64,000 nucleotides of DNA from Arenimonas sp049195245 (GCF_049195245.1 NZ_JBMIRR010000027.1:930001-994000), one strand, 5' to 3'. Counted from the first letter of the stretch, positions 42,137 through 55,039 are shown. Notes: generated from the sequence alone by a model not told the origin. Numbers and translations are program-made.

Positions 42137-43259
42137 CTACGCGTCTGACCGTTTGGCACCGACGGCCAGGCCCGCCTTCAGGCTGGCCTCGATGAATTCA
42201 TCAAGATCGCCATTGAGCACCTTCTCGGTATCGCTGCGCTCGATGCCCGTGCGCAGGTCCTTGATGCGGCTCTGGTCGAGCACGTAGTTGCGGATCTGGC
42301 TGCCCCAGCCGATGTCGGACTTGGTGGCTTCCACCGCGTCCTTCTCGGCGTTGCGCTTCTGGATCTCCAGCTCGTAGAGCTTCGCGGCCAGCATCTTCAT
42401 CGCGGTGTCGCGGTTCTGGTGCTGGCTGCGGCCGGTCTGGCAGGCGACGACGATGCCGCTGGGCACGTGCGTGATGCGCACCGCCGATTCGGTCTTGTTC
42501 ACGTGCTGGCCGCCGGCGCCGGACGAACGGTACACGTCGGTGCGCAGGTCGGCCGGGTTGATGACGATGTCGATGTTGTCATCCACTTCCGGCGACACGA
42601 ACAGCGAGGTGAAGCTGGTGTGGCGCCGGTTGTCGGAGTCGAACGGCGACTTGCGCACCAGCCGGTGCACGCCGGTCTCGGTCTTGAGCCAGCCGTAGGC
42701 GAAGTCGCCCTCGACCCGGAAGGTGGCGGACTTGATGCCGGCCACGTCGCCGCCGCTGACTTCCATCAGTTCGGTCTTCCAGCCGCGCGACTCGCACCAG
42801 CGCAGGTACATGCGCAGCAGGATCTCGGCCCAGTCCTGGGCCTCGGTGCCGCCGGCGCCGGCCTGGATGTCCACGAAGGCGTTGTTGGCGTCCATCTTGC
42901 CGGAGAACATGCGCCGGAACTCGAGCTGCTCGACTTCCTTGGCCGTCTTCTCGACGTCCTCGACGACGGAGGCGACGGTTTCCGCGTCATCCTCCATCTC
43001 GGCCAGGTCGATCAGCTCGTTGCCGCCGACCAGGTTGTCGGTGAGCGTGCGGATGCCGTTGACCACCTTCTCCAGCGAGGCGCGCTCGCGGCCCAGGGTC
43101 TGGGCATGCTCGGGGTTGTTCCAGACGTCGGGGCTCTCGAGCTCCCGGTTCACTTCTTCCAGACGTTCGACCTTGGTGTCGAAGTCAAAGATACCCCCGA
43201 AGCGAATCCAGCCGGCCCTTGAGGTCGGCGATGCGCTGGCGGATCGGATTGAGTTCCAT
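42137..43259 (-). CDS. prfB: Peptide chain release factor 2, with programmed +1 frameshift
   Basis: RF2 terminates at UGA and UAA. The product has about 373 residues: zero-frame codons from ATG 43259 (MELNPIRQRIADLKGRL) run to an in-frame TGA at 43187-43185. A +1 shift then continues LDFDTKVERLEEVN. The SPF anticodon-mimic (KSPFDSDNRRH) and the GGQ peptidyl-transfer motif (SSGAGGQHVNKTESAVR) are intact. The odd length (1123 bases, one more than a multiple of three) fits exactly one skipped base. lysS follows. This is the classical autoregulatory frameshift, not a broken gene. Confidence 0.97.
43184..43198 (-). promoter_or_regulatory. prfB programmed frameshift site
   Basis: On the minus strand the site reads GGGGGTATCTTTGAC. 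The GGGGG acts as an internal Shine-Dalgarno, CTT is the slippery codon and TGA the poor stop. Low RF2 favours the +1 shift to GAC, giving negative feedback. The spacing matches the known E. coli site. Confidence 0.95.
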
Positions 43260-43425
43260 GGTGTCCTGCAAAAAACGGGTTCGGGCCGCGAATGATAGCA
43301 GCCGGCCGACGCAGGGTCGCGCGCACGGCGCCGGAAGCACAACGGAACGTGACCGGCACGGCAGCTTCCGGCGCGGGCCGGGGCTACACTCGAAGCCAAG
43401 CCCGCCATGGACCCCTGCCCTGACC

Positions 43426-45315
43426 ATGACTCGCCCTGCCCGGATCCTTCGCTACGCGGCGCCACTGGCACTGGCCGCGTCGATGTCGAGCCAGGCCGCC
43501 GTCCGCACGCCTGCACCGCCCGCGAGCGACCTGGACGCCACCGTCGCGCGCTGCTTCGAGCTGCGCACGCGCGAGCCGGCGGCAGCGGTGGCATTGGCCG
43601 AGGCCGCGCTCGCCACGCCCGACCTGCCCGTGGACCCGGAAGTGAAGCTGCTGGCCTGCCTGGCGCGAGCCGCCGCGCTGGCGGGCGACGCGGAGCGCAC
43701 CGGCGAAGCCACCGCCCGCATCGACGAACGCCTGGCCCAGCATGCGATGCCGCCCGAATTCCGGCTGCGCGCCCTGAGCAATGCCGGCGCCGCGCTGCAC
43801 ACGGTGGGCCGAACGCCGGAGGCGCTGGATTTTTATGCCCGCGCTTTCCAGGCCGCCAGCCAGGATGAGTCGGAGGCGGCTCAGGTCACCACCCTGATCA
43901 ATGTCGCCAGCATCCACAGCGAAGAGCTGGGCGCGTTCGAGCAGGCCGAAGCCTATTTCGCGCAGGCGGCGGCCATCGAATCCGGCAAGGGCCTGGCTGA
44001 TCCGGCGCTGCCGTACAACCGCGGCATCAATCAGCTGCGCCTGGGCCGCGATGCGGACGCGCTGCAATCCTTCATCGCCGCCGAAACACGCGCGCTTGCG
44101 ACCGGCCACGAGGTGGTGCTGCAGCGGGCGCGGGCCGAGCTGATCGCATTGCGCGCCGGCGAGGGCGAACTCGCCGCCGCGCTGGACTCGCTCGCGTCGG
44201 TGGCGGGCCGGCAGCTCGCCCGGCAGGACCCGGCAGGCGCGGCGATTTCGCTGATCCGCATGTCGGGACTGGCCCTGCAGGCCGGGGACGCCCCTGCCGC
44301 GCTCCGGCACGCGCTGGCGGCACGGGCCGCCGTGGCCGACACCGTGTTCCGCATGGAGCAACGCGACGGGCTGCGGGCCGAGATCGCGGCCCGGGTGGCC
44401 TTGGGGCAGTGGCGGCCGGCCTACGAAGCGACGCAGGCGCTGCGCACCCTGGAGACCGACCGGCTGCGGTCCCAGCAGCTTTCGGGACTGGCCGGCCTGC
44501 AGGCGAGGCTGCTGGACGCGCGCAGCGCCGAGGAACTGGCCCGCCTGCAGGACGAACGTCGGCTGGAGGCCCTGGGCCTGGCCAATGCGCGGCGCCTGCG
44601 TAATGGCGCGATCGCGGCGTTCTGCGCGCTGGCCCTGCTGGCCGGCGCATTTTTCCTCTACCAGCGGCGCGTCAACCGCAAGCTGCACCGACTGAGCAAC
44701 GTGGATTCGCTGACCGGCCTGTCCAACCGCCGCGCGGCCGAGACGGCGCTGGCCGAAGTGGGCGCAGCGGTGGCCGAAGGCGACCGTCGCAGCGTGGTGT
44801 TCCTGATCGACGTGGATCGTTTCAAGGACTTCAACGACCGGCTGGGGCACGCCGCCGGCGACGCCATCCTGGCCGCCACCGCCGCCCGGCTGCGGGCTGC
44901 GTGCCGTCCCGATGACATCGTGGCGCGCTGGGGTGGCGAGGAATTCCTGGTCGGGTGTCGCGGCATTGATCGCGACCGCGCCGTCGTGATCGCCGAACGC
45001 CTGCGCGCCGCGGTGGGGGCCGGGGCTGACGAAACCTCCGGCCCGGTCTCGGTCTCGATCGGTTTCGCCAGCCTGCCCTTCTTGCCGGCGGCCACGCACC
45101 GCGCCGGGTGGCAGGACTCCGTGACCCTGGCCGACCGCGCCCTGTATGCCGCCAAGCATGGCGGCCGGAATACCTGGGTCGGGCTGTGGGGCGCCGCCGC
45201 GGGCAAGGCCACCTTGGCGGACCTGTTGGCCGATCCGGAGGCCCATGCGCGCCTGGGCCACCTGCAGGTGCTGGCGGCCCGGCAGCCCGTGGTCTGGGGC
45301 ACCCCGCCGGCCTGA
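43426..45315 (+). CDS. Membrane diguanylate cyclase with TPR-like sensor region
   Basis: The enzyme should make cyclic di-GMP. The 629-residue chain has an N-terminal signal-like segment (ILRYAAPLALAASMSSQAA). About 400 residues of helical, TPR-like repeats follow (ALDFYARAFQAASQDESEAA, FEQAEAYFAQAAAIESG), then one membrane helix (AIAAFCALALLAGAFFLYQ). The GGDEF domain contains RWGGEEFLVG and an upstream I-site RPDD five residues before it, so it is probably active and product-inhibited. The sensor part is presumably periplasmic. It starts at ATG 43426, divergent from prfB. Its presence close to an RpfG with a damaged HD-GYP centre is notable but may be coincidental. Confidence 0.9.
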   Translation: MTRPARILRYAAPLALAASMSSQAAVRTPAPPASDLDATVARCFELRTREPAAAVALAEAALATPDLPVDPEVKLLACLARAAALAGDAERTGEATARIDERLAQHAMPPEFRLRALSNAGAALHTVGRTPEALDFYARAFQAASQDESEAAQVTTLINVASIHSEELGAFEQAEAYFAQAAAIESGKGLADPALPYNRGINQLRLGRDADALQSFIAAETRALATGHEVVLQRARAELIALRAGEGELAAALDSLASVAGRQLARQDPAGAAISLIRMSGLALQAGDAPAALRHALAARAAVADTVFRMEQRDGLRAEIAARVALGQWRPAYEATQALRTLETDRLRSQQLSGLAGLQARLLDARSAEELARLQDERRLEALGLANARRLRNGAIAAFCALALLAGAFFLYQRRVNRKLHRLSNVDSLTGLSNRRAAETALAEVGAAVAEGDRRSVVFLIDVDRFKDFNDRLGHAAGDAILAATAARLRAACRPDDIVARWGGEEFLVGCRGIDRDRAVVIAERLRAAVGAGADETSGPVSVSIGFASLPFLPAATHRAGWQDSVTLADRALYAAKHGGRNTWVGLWGAAAGKATLADLLADPEAHARLGHLQVLAARQPVVWGTPPA

Positions 45316-45380
45316 GGCGGACGCCTTGCCGGTGCGGGCGAAAACGAAGGGTTCAGCGGCCCCTGCCTATCATTGCCGCC

Positions 45381-46061
45381 ATGAAATGCCTCTTTCCCCT
45401 GCTCGCGGCCCTTTCCCTGGCGCCCGCGGCTTCGGCCGTCGAGCCCGCGACCAGGCCGGCCGCCGACCTCGCGCGCTCGGCCCCCGACGCCGATCCGCAC
45501 GTGATTGGCCTCGGTCTGCGGGCCATGCGCTGTGCCCAGGCGCGCGGCGTTGGGCCGAAGGCCAAACGCCTGGCCGTGATCGACTACCGCCTGCCTTCGC
45601 GCAAGCACCGCCTGTGGGTGTTCGACGTCGAGAACGGCCAGCTGCTGTTCCGCGAGCCGGTGGCCCACGGCCAGGGCTCGGGCGAAGACAAACCGACCCG
45701 CTTTTCCAACGTGCACGGCAGCCACCAGAGCAGCCTGGGCCTGTTCCTCACCGACCAGACCTACCACGGCGCCAACGGCTATTCGCTGCGCATGGAAGGG
45801 CTGGAACCGGGCTACAACGACCAGGCCATGGCGCGTGCGATCGTGATGCACGGCGCGCCTTACGTGGACCTGGGCACGGCGCAGGCGCAAGGCCGGCTCG
45901 GACGCAGCTGGGGTTGCCCGGCCCTGCGGCCGGCCGTGGCCAGGCCGCTGATCGACGAGATCAAGCAGGGCCAGTTCGTGTTTGCCTACTACCCCGACCC
46001 GGACTGGCTGCGTGACTCGCAAGTCCTGCACTGTGACAAGGCGGCCCTGGCCGCCCCCTAG
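45381..46061 (+). CDS. Secreted murein L,D-transpeptidase-family protein (YkuD_2)
   Basis: The 226-residue precursor has a signal peptide (MKCLFPLLAALSLAPAASAVEP). The catalytic-domain family PF13645 is recognised by HGAPYVDL and SWGCPALRP, whose Cys is the expected nucleophile, with preceding FSNVHGSHQSSLGLFLTDQTYHG. It should act on peptidoglycan stem peptides or be a related hydrolase in the periplasm. It lies 65 bases after the diguanylate cyclase and before a second YkuD protein, all on the same strand. Confidence 0.85.
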   Translation: MKCLFPLLAALSLAPAASAVEPATRPAADLARSAPDADPHVIGLGLRAMRCAQARGVGPKAKRLAVIDYRLPSRKHRLWVFDVENGQLLFREPVAHGQGSGEDKPTRFSNVHGSHQSSLGLFLTDQTYHGANGYSLRMEGLEPGYNDQAMARAIVMHGAPYVDLGTAQAQGRLGRSWGCPALRPAVARPLIDEIKQGQFVFAYYPDPDWLRDSQVLHCDKAALAAP

Positions 46062-46115
46062 CCCTGGCCCCGGGGGCCGGCGCTAGACTGGCCTCGCCCC
46101 CACGGAGCCGATGCC

Positions 46116-47177
46116 ATGACCCTGTCGCGCCTTGCCTCGCTCGCCCTCGCCCTGAGTCTTTGCCTGGCGGTACCCGAAGCGGTCGCCGTGCCGTTCTGGG
46201 GCGCAAAAGAATCCCGCGCCGCAGGGACCGCGCCTGCCGACCTCAAGCCCGGCGAATGGCTGTGGCTGGCGCAGGCTGCACCGAGCGGTCCGGTGGTGGT
46301 GGTGGTCAGCCTTTCCGAGCAGCGTGCGTATGCCTACCGCAACGGCGTGGTGATCGGTATCAGCACCACCAGCTCGGGCAAGCAGGGTTATGAAACGCCC
46401 ACCGGCGTATTCACCATCCTGCAAAAGGACAAGGACCACCACTCCAGCATCTACAACAACGCGGCCATGCCCTACACGCAGCGGCTGACCTGGGGCGGCG
46501 TGGCGCTGCACGCGGGCGGACTGCCCGGCTATCCGTCCTCGCACGGCTGCGTGCATCTGCCTTCGGAATTCGCACGGCTGCTGTTCGAGGTCTCGCCGAT
46601 GGGCATGACCGTGGTGGTGGCGCAGGAGGGCAAGTCACCCGAGGACGTCGTCCATCCCGGCCTGTTCTCGCCGGTGGACGCCGCCACCGGCGCCGACGAC
46701 CTGAAGCCGCGCCTGCCGGCAAGCCAGGACTACCGCTGGCAGCCCGAAGCCTCGCCCGAGGGACCGGTCACGCTGTTGCTCAGCGGCGCCGACCGGCGCC
46801 TGCTGGTGTTCCGCGGCGGCAAGGAAATCGGCCGCGCGCGCATCACGCTGCGGGATCCGGCCACGCCACTGGGCACGCAGGTGCTGGTGGTGAAGGACGG
46901 GGATTCGGGGCAGCCTGATCCGTTCGCCTCAGGGCAGACGATGCCGCTGTGGTTTTCGATCGGCGTGCCGGGCCACGAGACCGACACTACCGTGCCGCTG
47001 GATGCGCAGGCGCTGCAACGCATCGACCTGGCGCCGGAATTCGCGATGCGCGTGCGGCCGCTGCTGACTCCGGGCGTGAGCGTCCTGGTCACCGACGCGC
47101 CGGTGCTGCCGGGCGCCACCGGCGGCGCGCTGGACGTGCTGACCAGCGCCCCGCCCGAGGATCTGGCCAGCAACTGA
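46116..47177 (+). CDS. L,D-transpeptidase (YkuD) with degenerate second copy
   Basis: The 353-residue exported protein (signal MTLSRLASLALALSLCLAVPEAVA) has one complete YkuD active site, HAGGLPGYPSSHGCVHLP (SHGCVH with nucleophilic Cys), in the first half. It would form 3-3 cross-links or attach proteins to murein. The second half repeats the beginning of the domain (GPVTLLLSGADRRLLVFRGGKEIGRARITL resembles GPVVVVVSLSEQRAYAYRNGVVIGISTT) but has no SHGC motif. It looks like an inactive duplicated module. GGAG lies eight bases before the ATG. The stop is seven bases from the convergent recJ. Confidence 0.85.
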   Translation: MTLSRLASLALALSLCLAVPEAVAVPFWGAKESRAAGTAPADLKPGEWLWLAQAAPSGPVVVVVSLSEQRAYAYRNGVVIGISTTSSGKQGYETPTGVFTILQKDKDHHSSIYNNAAMPYTQRLTWGGVALHAGGLPGYPSSHGCVHLPSEFARLLFEVSPMGMTVVVAQEGKSPEDVVHPGLFSPVDAATGADDLKPRLPASQDYRWQPEASPEGPVTLLLSGADRRLLVFRGGKEIGRARITLRDPATPLGTQVLVVKDGDSGQPDPFASGQTMPLWFSIGVPGHETDTTVPLDAQALQRIDLAPEFAMRVRPLLTPGVSVLVTDAPVLPGATGGALDVLTSAPPEDLASN

Positions 47178-47184
47178 GCCGCGC

Positions 47185-48912
47185 TCAGTCGGCCGGCAGC
47201 CAGTGCCGCACCAGCAGCTGCACGCCGCGACGACCGTTCCAGTCGTCGGTCTCGAGCTGGTAGGCCATCCGGATCCGCGCAGGCGGCGGTGATCCCGACC
47301 AGCCGCCGAAGTGGATTGCGGCGAGCACGGGTCCGCCGGTCGCGGGCACCACGCTCAGCTTCAGATGGCGATCGCCCAGCTGGCGCCACTGCGTCACGCT
47401 GAACTCCCCGTCGAACACGGGCTCGGGGAAACCCTGGCCCCACGGGCCGGCGAGGCGCAGCTGTTCGGCGAGCGGCCGGCCCAGCTCCGTGGCAAGCAGT
47501 TCGCCGTCGCTGTGCAGTTCGTTGTGCAGCTGCTCGGGCGTCAGCATGCGCGCCACCTGCGCGGCCAGCGCGTCGCGGAAGACGTCCAGGCGATCCGCAT
47601 CCAGGCTCAGTCCCGCCGCCATCGCGTGGCCGCCAAAGCGCTCGATCAGGCCCGGATGCGCCGCGTCCACCGCCGCCAGCGCATCGCGCAGGTGCAGTCC
47701 GGCAATCGACCGACCCGAGCCTTTCAGCTGTGCACTGCCGGGTTCGGACGGCGCAAACGCGAACACGGGCCGGTACAGCCGGTCCTTGAGTTTCGACGCC
47801 ACCAGGCCGACGACGCCCGGATGCCACTGCGCATCGAACAGGCACAGCGCCGGCGGCAACCCGCCATCGGGCTGCGGCAAGGCGTCCACCCAGGCTTCGG
47901 CAGTATCCACCATATGCTGCTGCACCTGCCTGCGCTCGCCGTTGATGCGGTCGAGCACGCCGGCCAGTTCACGCGCGCGCAGCGGGTCGTCGCACAGCAG
48001 GCATTCGATGCCCAGCGCCATGTCCTCGAGGCGACCGGCCGCGTTGAGCCGCGGTGCGATGCCGAAACCGATGTCGGTGGCGGTGAGCTGCGCCAGGTCG
48101 CGGCCGGCGAATTCCGCCAGGGCGCGCAGGCCGGGCTGGCACTGGCCTTGCCGGATCCGCCGCAATCCCGCCGAGACCAGCAGGCGGTTGTTGTAGTCCA
48201 GCGGTACCAGATCGGCCACGGTGCCCACGGCCACCAGGTCGAGCAGGCAGGACAGGTCCGGTTCGCCCTCGCCGAAGGCACCGGCTTCGCGCAAGCGACG
48301 GCGCAGCGCCAGCAGCAGGTAGAACACCACGCCGACGCCGGCCAGTGCCTTGCTGGGAAACCCATCGCCGTGGAGATTGGGATCCACGATCACGTTGGCG
48401 TCCGGCAGCGTGTCGCCGGGAAGATGGTGGTCGGTGACCACGACCTGCCAGCCGCGGGCGCGCGCCGCGGCGATGCCCGCATGGCAGGCGATGCCGCTGT
48501 CCACGGTGAGGAGCAGGTCCGGCGCCATCGGGACCAGGTGTTCGACCAGGGCCGGCGACAGTCCGTAGCCGTGGTTCACCCGATGCGGCACCTGGTAGCT
48601 GACGTGGCCCGCGCCCAGCAGGCGCAGGCCGCGCACCGCCACCGCGGTGCCGGTCGCACCATCGCAGTCGAAGTCGCCGACCACGACGATGTGGCGATGT
48701 CCTGCGATCGCTTCGGCCAGCAGGTCCACCGCTGCAGCGATATGCCCGAGCAGATCGGGCGACAGCAGCCTTGCCAGCTTGAGTTCACCCTGTTCGGGCG
48801 TAAGTACGCCGCGCGCGGCCAGGATGCGCTGCAGCAAGGCCGGAACCTGATCCGGCCAAGGGCCGTGCGGCGGCACCGCGCGGCGCACGATGCGCAGGGG
48901 CGCGCGGCTCAC
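47185..48912 (-). CDS. recJ: Single-stranded-DNA-specific exonuclease RecJ
   Basis: RecJ is the 5'-3' exonuclease of RecF recombination and mismatch repair. The 575-residue protein has the DHH-family motifs: VVVGDFDCDGATGTA (DxD), the DHH of VVVTDHHLPGD, and the C-terminal DHHA1 GGHAMAAGL. Translation starts at a GTG (48912) that overlaps the rpfE stop by four bases (GTGA). The rpfE-recJ pair, together with greA, is part of the xanthomonad rpf region. Confidence 0.95.
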   Translation of the reverse strand: MSRAPLRIVRRAVPPHGPWPDQVPALLQRILAARGVLTPEQGELKLARLLSPDLLGHIAAAVDLLAEAIAGHRHIVVVGDFDCDGATGTAVAVRGLRLLGAGHVSYQVPHRVNHGYGLSPALVEHLVPMAPDLLLTVDSGIACHAGIAAARARGWQVVVTDHHLPGDTLPDANVIVDPNLHGDGFPSKALAGVGVVFYLLLALRRRLREAGAFGEGEPDLSCLLDLVAVGTVADLVPLDYNNRLLVSAGLRRIRQGQCQPGLRALAEFAGRDLAQLTATDIGFGIAPRLNAAGRLEDMALGIECLLCDDPLRARELAGVLDRINGERRQVQQHMVDTAEAWVDALPQPDGGLPPALCLFDAQWHPGVVGLVASKLKDRLYRPVFAFAPSEPGSAQLKGSGRSIAGLHLRDALAAVDAAHPGLIERFGGHAMAAGLSLDADRLDVFRDALAAQVARMLTPEQLHNELHSDGELLATELGRPLAEQLRLAGPWGQGFPEPVFDGEFSVTQWRQLGDRHLKLSVVPATGGPVLAAIHFGGWSGSPPPARIRMAYQLETDDWNGRRGVQLLVRHWLPAD

Positions 48913-49829
48913 GCCAACGTTGCCATCGCTGATCGCCAGAGTCTCCAGCGCTGGCCGCTGCGCAACGACCAGCGCGCGCCATCGGCGAAATCCAGCTGCA
49001 GTTCGTCGTGGCCGAGTTCGGCCAGGCCCGGGCGCAGGCGCGCTTCAACGTCCGGCCACTGCCGCAGGCGGCGCAGGTCGAACAACTGCGCGCCCTCGCG
49101 CGGCGGATCCAGGCCGGCCAGCTTGGCCAGCGACAGCAGTTCGACATCGCCGCTGGACACCCCGCTGGCGGCGCTGCGCACGTGGTCGGGCAAGCGGCCC
49201 GCGCCCCAGAAGCACAGGCTGTTGACCGTGGGCTTGCCCGCTGCGGCGCGCGCCTGGTTCACCGGATGGTTGTGCAGGATCACCTGCGCCTCGTTGAGCA
49301 GGGCGCGCCACCGGCGGCCTTCGGGACCCTGCGGCAGGTGGGTCAGCAGGTCGTCGCCCAGCACCGCTTCGGGCGGGGAGAATTCCGGCAGCTTTGCCTC
49401 CAGCGGCAGCGCGAGGTACCAGCGTGCGGGCGTGGGCGCGGAGAGCTGGAAACCGGCGTCGCCGAACACGGGCTGCAGCGGCCGCAGCAGCGCCTGCGCT
49501 TCCTGCGGCTCAAGCCCGAGCTCGCCGATCGCCAGCACGCGGGCGCCATTGATGTCGGGACGCACGTGCGCCGGATCGGCGCGGAGCCATTGATGCAGGT
49601 GCGCGTCCCCGGCGTCGTGCTGGCGGGTGATCGCGGCCATCGGCCAGCCGCGCGGCAGCAGGCCGAAATGACGCAGCAGCTGGGCGCGTTCGCCGGTCTC
49701 GCCATCGGGAAGGCGGTCTGCGCGCGCCAGCGCCTTGCCGATGTCCGGCGCCAGCGGCTGGCCGGCGAATCGACGGCGCTCCGGCAGCAGCAGGGTCAGC
49801 GCGGGCAGCGCGGCGGCGCCGGCGGCCAT
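48909..49829 (-). CDS. rpfE: Regulatory protein RpfE (phosphoglycerate-mutase-like fold)
   Basis: The 306-residue cytosolic protein resembles the RpfE/'cofactor-independent phosphoglycerate mutase-like' family (RGWPMAAITRQHDAGDAHLHQWLRADPAHVRPDINGARVLA, HNHPVNQARAAAGKPTVNSLCFWGAGRLP). No enzyme activity has been established that I can cite. In X. campestris rpfE mutants show altered extracellular enzyme and DSF levels. It follows greA by six bases and overlaps recJ, so greA-rpfE-recJ are one transcription unit. Confidence 0.85.
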   Translation of the reverse strand: MAAGAAALPALTLLLPERRRFAGQPLAPDIGKALARADRLPDGETGERAQLLRHFGLLPRGWPMAAITRQHDAGDAHLHQWLRADPAHVRPDINGARVLAIGELGLEPQEAQALLRPLQPVFGDAGFQLSAPTPARWYLALPLEAKLPEFSPPEAVLGDDLLTHLPQGPEGRRWRALLNEAQVILHNHPVNQARAAAGKPTVNSLCFWGAGRLPDHVRSAASGVSSGDVELLSLAKLAGLDPPREGAQLFDLRRLRQWPDVEARLRPGLAELGHDELQLDFADGARWSLRSGQRWRLWRSAMATLA

Positions 49830-49835
49830 GGGCGG

Positions 49836-50308
49836 TCAGCCCTGGTAGCGCACGGCGACGATGTCGTAGTCGCGGTCGCCGGCGGGCGCCTGGATGGTGA
49901 CGGTGTCGCCCTCGTGCTTGCCGATCAGCGCGCGTGACAGCGGGGAGGAGATCGAGATCAGGCCCTGCTTGATGTCGGCCTCGAGGTCGCCGACGATCTG
50001 GTAGGTGACCGTGTCGCCACTGTCGCAATCCTCCAGCTGCACCTGCGCGCCGAACACCACGCGGGTGCCGGCGTTGAGCTTGGCCACGTCGATCAGCTGG
50101 GCGTGCGAGAGCGCGAACTCCAGCTCCTGGATGCGGCCTTCGATGAAACCCTGCTGCTCGCGGGCGGCATGGTACTCGGCGTTTTCCTTCAGGTCGCCGT
50201 GGGCGCGGGCCTCGGCGATCGCGGCGATCACGGCGGGCCGCTTCACCGACTTGAGGTTCTCGAGTTCATCGCGCAGGCGCTGGGCGCCGGTGACGGTGAG
50301 GGGTGCGA

Positions 50309-50312
<4 letters not shown>
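49836..50312 (-). CDS. greA: Transcription elongation factor GreA
   Basis: The 158-residue factor rescues backtracked RNA polymerase by stimulating transcript cleavage. The N-terminal coiled coil has the acidic tip DLKENAEYHAAREQQGFIEGRI. The C-terminal FKBP-like domain ends GDTVTIQAPAGDRDYDIVAVRY. The ATG (50312) overlaps the carB stop by four bases, so greA is translationally coupled to carB. Confidence 0.97.
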
Positions 50313-53551
<3,239 letters not shown>

Positions 53552-53597
53552 GTGCTTACTCGAAGACGTCGTGGAATGGCGGGAAACGCAGCGGGAC

Positions 53598-55016
53598 TCA
53601 ACCCGCGGGGGCGGCGCCGGCGGCCGTGGCCAACCGCACCTTGATCACGTTGTACTTGGGCAGGCTCAGCGGAAAACCGCCATCGGCGGCCGACAGCTTG
53701 AGCACGATGCTGAGCGAACTGGCGCCGGTGAGCACGCCACGGCGCACGCTGCCAAGGCTGGTCTCCACCTCGACCGTGTCGCCCACGTAGCCGGGCAGGT
53801 CGTCATAGGCAATCTCCTGCCCCGGCTTGACGCGGGCAGCCGGGCCCTCACCCGAGGCCTTCGCGGGCGCGGCATCACCCTCGACCTGGCTGGCCGCGGG
53901 CGCGGCTTCCGCCGAGGGCGGCGCGGTGCCGGTGGCATTGGCCGGGTCCACGGCAACGGCTCCGGGGATTGCGGCATCGGCGGGCGGCGGACCGGCCGCA
54001 ACGAACGTGAGCGGCGCAACGAAGTCGTCGTTGTGCTTCACGGTGGCGTCGAAATAGAGCGGCAGGCTTTCCAGCGTCAGGCCGCGCATCTGCATCACCG
54101 GCCCCGGCCGCAGGGGACGGAAGGCAATGGCCAGCGTGCCGCCATCGCGAGAGAAGCCTTCGTAGGCTTGGGTCAGCGCAGCGCCGGGCACGCTGCCGCC
54201 CTGCGCGAATTCGGCGCGCACCGCCGCCAGGTGCGTGGCCAGGAACGCCGCCGTGTCCACGCCCAGCTTCTTCGCGCAGTAGGCATTGCGGGTGGCCACG
54301 AAGCCTTGGTCCAGAAGCGTGAACTGCGCCTGCTGGAAGTTGGCACTGGCCAGGCGGATGGCGTCGTCGCTGCCGGCAGGCATCATCAGCTGCACCTCAC
54401 CCCCCACCGCCGCGGCACCCGCCGTATCGGTATCGAAGCGCAGCTTCAGCAGGCCGGTGCCGTCGTTGGTCATCACGAAAGCGAAGGTGCTGGACGCCTT
54501 GTCCAGGCCCAGCTGGTTGGCGACCGCGAGGTTCATGCCCGGCTCGCAGCCCGCCAGGTCGAAGGGGAAAAAGACGTGGCCGCCGACTCCAACTGATTCG
54601 CGGGCAGCCGCGTCACCCTCGATGCGGGCGTTCTCGAGCCGCAGGCCAAAGCGCGAGGGGATCTCATCCGGCACGCCCAGCAGGCTGCTGCGCACCAGCC
54701 ACAGCAGGCCCGGCGTATGCAGCACCACGCGGTCGGCGGTGACGGTCAGCGCCGGCATCGGGCTGTTGACCTGGGGCCGCATGACCAGCTTGCGGAACCC
54801 GATGTCGCCATCCAGGCCCAGCACGGTGGTTCCGCGCTGGATGTCGACATAGGGACGCAGGCGGTCGAGCTGCTTGTCGACCGCGGCATCGGCCCGCCAC
54901 CAGAGCAGGCCGTACAGCAGGGCCAGCGGCAGCACCAGACGGGTGAGCAGCCACAAGACCGCCCCGCCGGCTCCAGGGCCAGACTTCTTGCCGCGCTTGA
55001 GTGCCTTCGTGGCCAT
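53598..55016 (-). CDS. Hypothetical membrane-anchored protein with Sm-like C-terminal domain
   Basis: The 472-residue protein starts with a basic stretch (ALKRGKKSGPG) and one membrane helix (VLWLLTRLVLPLALLYGLLWW). A long beta-rich region of AsmA/YdgA-like appearance follows (VDIQRGTTVLGLDGDIGFRKL, then ALTVTADRVVLHTPGLLW). An Ala/Pro linker at about 355-395 leads to a compact C-terminal module (YDDLPGYVGDTVEVETSL, RGVLTGASSLSIVLKLS, LPKYNVIKVRL) that looks like a small SH3/Sm-like barrel. No family name can be given. It lies between carB (46 bases downstream) and an S9 peptidase gene (23 bases upstream) in the split car unit, and a role in pyrimidine synthesis is not suggested by its sequence. 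Confidence 0.7.
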   Translation of the reverse strand: MATKALKRGKKSGPGAGGAVLWLLTRLVLPLALLYGLLWWRADAAVDKQLDRLRPYVDIQRGTTVLGLDGDIGFRKLVMRPQVNSPMPALTVTADRVVLHTPGLLWLVRSSLLGVPDEIPSRFGLRLENARIEGDAAARESVGVGGHVFFPFDLAGCEPGMNLAVANQLGLDKASSTFAFVMTNDGTGLLKLRFDTDTAGAAAVGGEVQLMMPAGSDDAIRLASANFQQAQFTLLDQGFVATRNAYCAKKLGVDTAAFLATHLAAVRAEFAQGGSVPGAALTQAYEGFSRDGGTLAIAFRPLRPGPVMQMRGLTLESLPLYFDATVKHNDDFVAPLTFVAAGPPPADAAIPGAVAVDPANATGTAPPSAEAAPAASQVEGDAAPAKASGEGPAARVKPGQEIAYDDLPGYVGDTVEVETSLGSVRRGVLTGASSLSIVLKLSAADGGFPLSLPKYNVIKVRLATAAGAAPAG

Positions 55017-55039
55017 GGCGATGCTCGCTGGGGGTCAGG

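Noticed and set aside
43185..43187. Early stop codon in prfB suggesting a pseudogene or sequencing error
   Set aside because: The context is the known programmed +1 frameshift site, and the rest of RF2 is intact.
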